The notes under the pieces were generated by a model. That model worked only from the letters and a program-made list of their open reading frames with translations, was not told the DNA's origin and searched no databases. From NCBI GenBank assembly GCA_032164295.1, contig JAJHTX010000006.1, positions 682,001 to 746,000 of the forward strand: a stretch of 64,000 bases of DNA. Reading direction: 5' to 3'. The translations under genes and the position numbers were made by a program. Shown piece by piece: positions 58,263 through 64,000 of the stretch. Origin of the DNA: Inonotus obliquus. Its lineage: Eukaryota > Basidiomycota > Agaricomycetes > Hymenochaetales > Hymenochaetaceae. Numbering within the stretch: the stretch's first letter is position 1; the number at the start of each line of letters is the position of its first letter.

Positions 58263-59689
58263 ATGGATGTATCAGGAGATGCTACAAGCAGACCACTTGC
58301 CGGCTCAGAGACTCAACCCAACCCTGTACCCTCTGGGTCAGCGCCTTCATCGCAACCCAACGCCCCAGCCCCACCACCTCCCTCTACAGCCACAGGAGTT
58401 CCTCCAGAAGCGTCACCCACGGCCACGGAGAAACCAGCGCAAGAATCTAATACTGAGCCACCTGCGACTCCTTCCAAGATAGTTCTTTTACAACAGCAGA
58501 TCAAGACGCTCACGTCATTACAGACCCGTATGACCAGAATTCGGAGCATACCAGCACATTTACTCGTATTCCACGCTCAATCTCCGTTAATCTCCATTGG
58601 CGGGCTGTCTGAGCTTGGGCTTGGTGGTAATGACACATCGGAGTCTGATACCATCAACTCCATCCTAAACGCCGATACTGGAACTGAAGTTAACATGCGA
58701 GCGCGTGAAATGGGATCACAGGCTCGAGTCGCATTTCGCATGCTGAATGATGCGAAGCAGGAGCTGTCCGGAGATGTGGTACAAGGCGCGCTGAAGACAG
58801 CACGTGAAAGTGGAGTACAGGATAGGTTAGATATCCCACCGAATGGCCGGAGAACGAGAAAGAAGCGGTGGGTTTTCACCGAGTTACATTCCCGGACATG
58901 CTCGCTCAGACCCTTTTGCAGGCGTATGGTGGCAGCGGATTCACCGGCGCCGTTTCCCTCTTTCCAGGTTGAAGCGACGCATGTTTTTCCTCCTCCTCGA
59001 CCAGAGGACAAGAATGTCCGAAATCTAGACGATCTCATCTCGTTCATCCGGGAATACAACGGGAGACCCATCCAGACCGACCAAGGATCTAGAATTTCTC
59101 TAGCAATCTGGCTACCCACTCGCCCGAAAATGGGTACTCCACGCAATGTCTCGGATTCTCAAATAGTGCGGGTGACAATTCGCGACGTGACAACTGTATT
59201 CGTAAAGCTAAGACACAAAAGTAGCGGTCAGCTCTGCGTAGACGGTGTTGTAGCTCTAGGTCCTCGGGAAAAGGTGCGAGAAATTGCTATTTGTTATTTC
59301 GGGTTCAGTGATGACCAGCGCATTATTGCTAGAAAGGACCCTACTCTCATTCAGACTTCACCGTGTTTCAGAAGCTCACACAGCATGTCTCCCGGATGAT
59401 AGAGAAGGAGCCTAACGTATCCTTCACCCAGCTTGTTGTAAGCAATTTGCGCCAGCCAGCAGGCGTAATGCGAGCTAATAGCTTTCGACAGGATCTGTTG
59501 ACATCCTATCAAAATCTCTTCGTTGACTGTTGCTCGGTTTGCAAGCGCATACTACCATTTGAGGGTCATGTGCCTCCAGTAGCACGATCTTTTAACGTAG
59601 TTTCAATTACGGAAGGAGAAGACACGAAGGGAGAACAAGGGAAACAAGCCCGTTGGAAAGCTGGCCATATCTCGTGTCTTCATGCTTGA
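58263..59689 (+). CDS. MED27: Probable Mediator complex subunit 27, about 455 aa
   Basis: Predicted join 58263-59273 and 59333-59689, in phase. The N-terminal 70 residues are Pro/Ala/Ser-rich. Helical segments follow (SKIVLLQQQIKTLTSLQTRM, QARVAFRMLNDAKQELSGD), then a central beta-rich part (DLISFIREYNGRP, ISLAIWLPTRP, QIVRVTIRDVTTVFVKL). The C-terminal domain reads TSYQNLFVDCCSVCKRILPF and ends ARWKAGHISCLHA, matching the Cys-containing C-terminal domain I associate with Med27. Mediator bridges transcription factors and RNA polymerase II in the nucleus. The ATG at 58263 is the first in frame, but an upstream exon is possible because the frame is open to 58224. A 42-nt in-frame GT-AG stretch from about 58868 could also be spliced out. 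Family assignment is moderately secure. Confidence 0.65.
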
Positions 59690-60602
59690 ATTTGTTGCGT
59701 GCTGCCCAAAATAAGCAGTATTCCAATGCAGTGCTACGCGAGGGCTATGGTTGACGGGGATTCGATTTTTTCTATTGTGTTCAAATTTCTCATCTATCGG
59801 GGAGGGGAATGTATTCGACTGTCAGGGCAGCTAAGGAAATCCTGGCATTTTCGGGCATCCGAGGAATGGAGGAAGTGATATTCTTTGGAAAAATCGGAGA
59901 GTTACATCTCGTGGTTGCTCATGCCGAGTACGCGGCTTCTAAGGGTGATGCTAGTTTAAGCCACTCTCCTGTCATACTTAACCCATCATTGGCCCCCCCT
60001 TTATCTATTCCGTCCTGACGCTCTCGGGCCCTCGATTTCACGTTCGTTATGAAAGTGCTATCCTAATCATTTGATAACCTTCATGCTCCAAGGCGGATCT
60101 GCAATTACATTTCCCATTGTTCCCCTCACGGGACTCCTATTCTGTTACGATCAGGTTGAGGCCGTGCAAGCAGTCGCTATCTTCGTCAGATTCCACCAAA
60201 GACGGGGCGGTGACATGCATGTGCTCAGCCGCAGATGACAGCGAACTTCTTCCCAGCTCGTCCTATGCTTGTCTTATTCCGCAAGTTTGGTTCATATCAT
60301 TTTACCTCTTTTTATTGATACCCATCCTGAATTTTCAGGCCACTCCTTCGTATATTTTCGCATCATCCAGTTGCACACTTCGTCGCTGCCACTTGGACGT
60401 CTGCAACAACATTGTTTAAGATTCACTGACTCGTTTTCACATTTTCCCCGATTTAGCTGATTTTCCTCGCGGTATTTGCAGCACTTCTATCTGGTGTTAG
60501 TACTTTTGACTTGTCTCCCCTCCACTTTGACTCATGTTTGCCTTCCATCGGCAGGTATTTGAATAGTATTCGCCATCCTCTGGATGTGCCCAGGCACTTG
60601 AT
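59690..60602. other. Promoter and leader region of the Medusa-like gene
   Basis: No supported gene; ORFs of 60-100 codons overlap without motifs. A pyrimidine-rich run around 60290-60470 suggests a long 5' leader for the regulator at 60603, but no transcription start can be fixed from sequence. Confidence 0.45.
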
Positions 60603-62999
60603 ATGGCCGCTGTCCTCCCAAGAAACGCCATCGAGTTTTGCCCGTACCATCCCGATCTTATCACGTATCCAAACATCCCAGCATCCGCATACAGCGTCAG
60701 CCTACCCGACCATTTTTCCTCAGTCCCAATTGCAATGTACAATCCAAGATATCCACTGCGTCAACGTAGTCCGGACTCGAATAGAAGCAGTCAGCCGTGC
60801 ATGTCACCGCACGCCGAGCTCTACCCAGTGACCGAGAGTATCCATTCTGCCTCTCCTCCCCCTTCGCCACCGATCACGCCATTGCATCATCCATCTTCCC
60901 ACCTTGTATCGGCAAGCGGTATGATTGTCGTGCATGACTACACTCCGTCAGAGGGCGAAGCGTCTACTCCCATCACGGTAAATCTGGAACTTCGGACGAG
61001 TGCGGGGGAGAACGAAGACGATTTCGGCCAGGAGATATCCCTGGTCGGTCTGAGACTTCGTCTCGTATTTGGACGCACTGCGGTCAGGACAATGGTTAAC
61101 TGCTTACCTCCATCAATGTCACCTACTGTAATGAAGCAAGAGCCTGAACGGAGGGTGACGAGAGTCGAGCTTCGCGCAATTGCCCCCTCTTACCCTGAGA
61201 CGAATTTCCCCGAGCGGTTTTCCGTACCTCTTACCATACAGGCGATGGACAACACGACAGAGGTTGTCGAGTCATTTACCTTTGGAAACTTTACATATTG
61301 GGCTCCTAGTAAGCCTATAATGTATTACCTTAATTTCTCTTCTGACTTCCCTACCAGCGACGATAGTGCCAGCAGCGATGGTCGACCTTTCTCAAGTTCC
61401 AGAAGCGGCATCTCCGGTAAGGAATAAACGCAAGAGAGTGGAGGATGACGCAGAGTTGTATTCGAATTCGTCCCAATCCCAGTCCCCGTCGATTTTTACC
61501 AGTCCAAAGAAGGCTCTTGTCGTCGCATCGCCGCCCGAGAGGGGGTTTAAACTAGTGCGGACAACAAATATCTCCGCGGAGGGTCTCAATGACGCCGAGG
61601 CACAACCTGCCATGCTTGAATGGGTGGAGGAGGATGGTATGCAACATCCTGGTTCGCTAGACAAGAAATGGTGAGTAGCCCGTGCCGTCGCTTCCCTTTG
61701 TCATTGCTTGACCGTCCTGTAGGTCCGCTCATGAATTGGCAGTTGGTAGACGACTTATTCGGTTTGGACGGAAGTTGGACGGAAATAGGCTTCGAGTCTC
61801 CTGCGAGGTCATTCCCCAAGAAGCATATGACGAGGATCATATAGTCATATCTTGCGTTTACCGTCAGGAGACGCGCAACTGCTGGTTTACCTCTGTGGAC
61901 GTAATCTACCTTCTAGAGCGCCTTGTTGCGAGTCCATTCACGGTAGAGGAGAAGAATCGGATTCGGCGAAATCTGGAGGGTTTTAAACCCACAACGGTGT
62001 CGAAGACGAAGGGTGGATTTGAGATGTTCTTTCAGAGGATCATGGATTTTCCCCCTCCCAAACCGAGAAACATTGAGAAAGACGTCAAGGTATTCCCATG
62101 GCAGCTGCTTGCTCCGGCGGTCGAGAAGATTATTTCTAAATACGTGCGTCGCGCCTGGTCACTCATGCCTGGTGAACTGACCAAAGTTATCGTAGTCCGT
62201 TATCCCTACTTGTGAATCCCCACCATCGTCGCAAAGCTCCGCGTCTATGCCAGTGAGCCAACCTTCTCGCGCTACCAGACCAGGGCGCAGTAGGTCGACC
62301 TCGACGAATTCATATATATCAGGGGCAAGGGGAGAACGAATCGCTAGAAAGACCCACGAGTCTGAGCCTTCGCGCCAGTCCCTTCACATGGTCTCTGAAC
62401 CTCAACAAGTGCTGCACCCGGAATTAGGTCCCCATATCCCTGAACCAAGCACTCTACAACCGCCAGCAGATCATCTTTATTTCCCCAACCTGCCCTTTCC
62501 TGAGGAGGACCCATGGCACCAGCGCGATTCGATTATCTCACTTGAGTCGATGCCCCCTCAGACACATGATTACTATCATGAACATGATCCAAATGACTTT
62601 GATGCTACACCTGGACCGTTGCACAAAGAGGCGTTCTCCAATCCGTTCGCTTCCGATGTGAACTTCGGGTCGTTGTCACTTGCGGGGATTACCCATCAAG
62701 GACACGGTCTCGAAGTACCCATAGGTATGCACGGTGGACTTGGCGGCAACTCGCAATCCGCCATGCAGTTTGCTCGGGATTTCCCTCAGGATATTTTTGA
62801 GAGTAGACGGTCGAGCCTAGCGAGCGAGCTGATGTACCCTACGTCAGGCGGGCTGGAAACTGGTGGTAACAGCAATGACGTGATGTCGGCATCAGTATAC
62901 GATACGAATGTGCACGACGCTCATAATTCTCCCCACGATTATCTGTATACTCAATTCGATCCCAGCTCAGAACACCGTTACGAGGAAAGCCATTCATAA
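60603..62999 (+). CDS. Medusa (MedA)-like developmental transcription regulator, 737 aa
   Basis: Predicted join 60603-61308, 61358-61670, 61723-62171, 62254-62999; in phase, 737 residues. The conserved core spans about residues 340-490: GRRLIRFGRKLDGNRLRVSC, ISCVYRQETRNCWFTSVDVI, YLLERLVASPFTVEEKNRIR, NLEGFKPTTVSKTKGG, then FPPPKPRNIEKDVKVFPW and ISKY. This block is diagnostic for the fungal Medusa/Acr1/Ren1 group, nuclear regulators of conidiation and morphogenesis in ascomycetes. The N-terminal part is a Ser/Pro-rich lead followed by a possible beta-sandwich (GMIVVHDYTPSEGEA, ISLVGLRLRLVFGR), and a basic nuclear signal NKRKRVEDD. The last 250 residues are disordered, with His/Pro/Asp-rich patches. 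The last intron (62172-62253) is chosen because it joins MPG to VSQPSRATRPG in frame; other junctions give stops. Confidence 0.8.
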
Positions 63000-64000
63000 A
63001 TGGCTTTCATTAAAATTACAAAGTCACGCTTGTGGGTTCTCGCTGCTCTTCAATCCCAACGCAGAATATCAGCCCGGTCTCTCTCACTTTTCTCGCGCTT
63101 TCGTTTTCGTCTACATAGCTCGTGTTCCGTGTACATGTCCTTATCGCACTTCTTTCATTTCCCCGTCTCCAAGTCCATCTTCAAATGTTGTATAAGAAAA
63201 GCTTTGGATGTATGCATACTCGATGTACATTCACGTCTCGTCGTCGTCCGCTGTTCTTTTTGTCAGACATTTACTTTATTTTCCGAGTACCAATCAACAA
63301 TACAAATAGATGTATTTTCCTTTATTTGCGCCATTACGTAAAGTTCGAAAATCTCTCTAACCCAACGCATTTCATAACTAACCTCCACTTTACCGACAGT
63401 AAGTCTGCTGTTACAGCAGCCCTTCGTCTTGGTGGATAGATCGGTATTGATCATTCCTCGGAGAGGTCCGCAATGGTGGCACCATAGAGGACGGAGATGC
63501 CCGCTTGTGGTCGAATGACCACATACACTTACCCGAAGAAAGGTAAGCCCTTTTCGTCTTTCCCTTTGTTCTCGCTCTTATTAACTCTGGGTTCAGTTGC
63601 ATTATGAGCTAGAAGGGGTGTTCCTAGCCTACTTGAGCTGCTGCGGTTTGCGAATCGCGGATCTATTCCGGGCTGTGGATGTTTTCTTGAGGCTGACACG
63701 ACTAGTGAGTTTTCGTCGTGGACAGTCGGTCGTTCCTTTCTGGTTTCTATTATTGGACACAGCCCGCATGGATATGGAAAGACACAGTCTTTCAAGGATA
63801 AAGGGAACTCCAAACTAAGCATGTCTCTGATGGAGGCATTATAATCCTTTAAAGTTTGATATCTCACTTCCTGACGCTGGTCCGGTACTTTGGCTGTAGA
63901 TGATCAGTGGTTCCAATGCTCATGGTTGTTCCGAATAGGCTTATACTACTGTTTTCGATTGACTGACTGGTTCGTTGCAGAAAATGTATTCGGAACTCCT
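63000..64000. other. 3' flank and unassigned window end
   Basis: The first 300 bases are the 3' region of the Medusa-like gene. From about 63400, minus-strand open frames (63529-63867, starting near RYQTLKDYNASIRDML) followed by a GTAAGT donor may be an exon of a gene running leftward from beyond the window, but no family is recognised. Confidence 0.4.

Noticed and set aside
60900..61330. Velvet-domain identity for the 60.6-kb gene
   Set aside because: The beta-rich N-terminal part lacks the velvet signature residues, and the downstream core matches Medusa-type regulators.

Overview
The window looks like nuclear DNA of a basidiomycete fungus, most likely an agaricomycete. Reasons: short GT-AG introns (about 40-90 nt) that split most genes into many exons, recognisable fungal proteins (NIMA kinase, PRMT1-type arginine methyltransferase, Chz1, a HAC1/XBP1-type bZIP, a DUF4045-gelsolin protein, a Medusa-type regulator), small secreted Cys-rich and thaumatin/glycopeptide-like proteins, and a local expansion of intronless F-box genes. 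All exon joins are my own manual predictions from splice sites, frame and family resemblance; no transcript data or searches were available.

Layout. Positions 1-26.3 kb are an unstable accessory block. It holds at least seven F-box gene copies: two intact close paralogues, one intact diverged copy, and four broken ones. They sit partly in a tandem array with a unit of about 3.0-3.5 kb and partly in a large inverted duplication (1-3391 against 12383-15334). Between the arms lie one conserved 509-residue gene of unknown function and about 4 kb of DNA unusually rich in short tandem repeats. A 355-bp foldback element follows at 26.5 kb.

Positions 27-38.7 kb are a dense conserved block: NIMA kinase (+), an RRM-like/RS/coiled-coil protein (-), PRMT1 (-), HAC1-type bZIP (+), a 670-bp element with TA target duplication, and Chz1 (-). 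Positions 39-44 kb are poorly organised, with small lineage-restricted genes and remnants. Positions 44-63 kb carry a GPI-type secreted protein (+), the DUF4045-gelsolin gene (+), a second RRM-like gene (-), a flavin monooxygenase (-), a secreted glycopeptide-like protein (+), a probable Mediator subunit 27 (+) and a Medusa-like regulator (+).

How they fit together. No operon or biosynthetic cluster is evident. Shared themes are cell-cycle and chromatin/transcription control, and rapid turnover of F-box adaptors. The most interesting items are a reading-frame switch in the HAC1-type gene that looks like an Ire1-type non-spliceosomal intron, and a small family of RRM-like modules sharing one intron position and phase across two genes.
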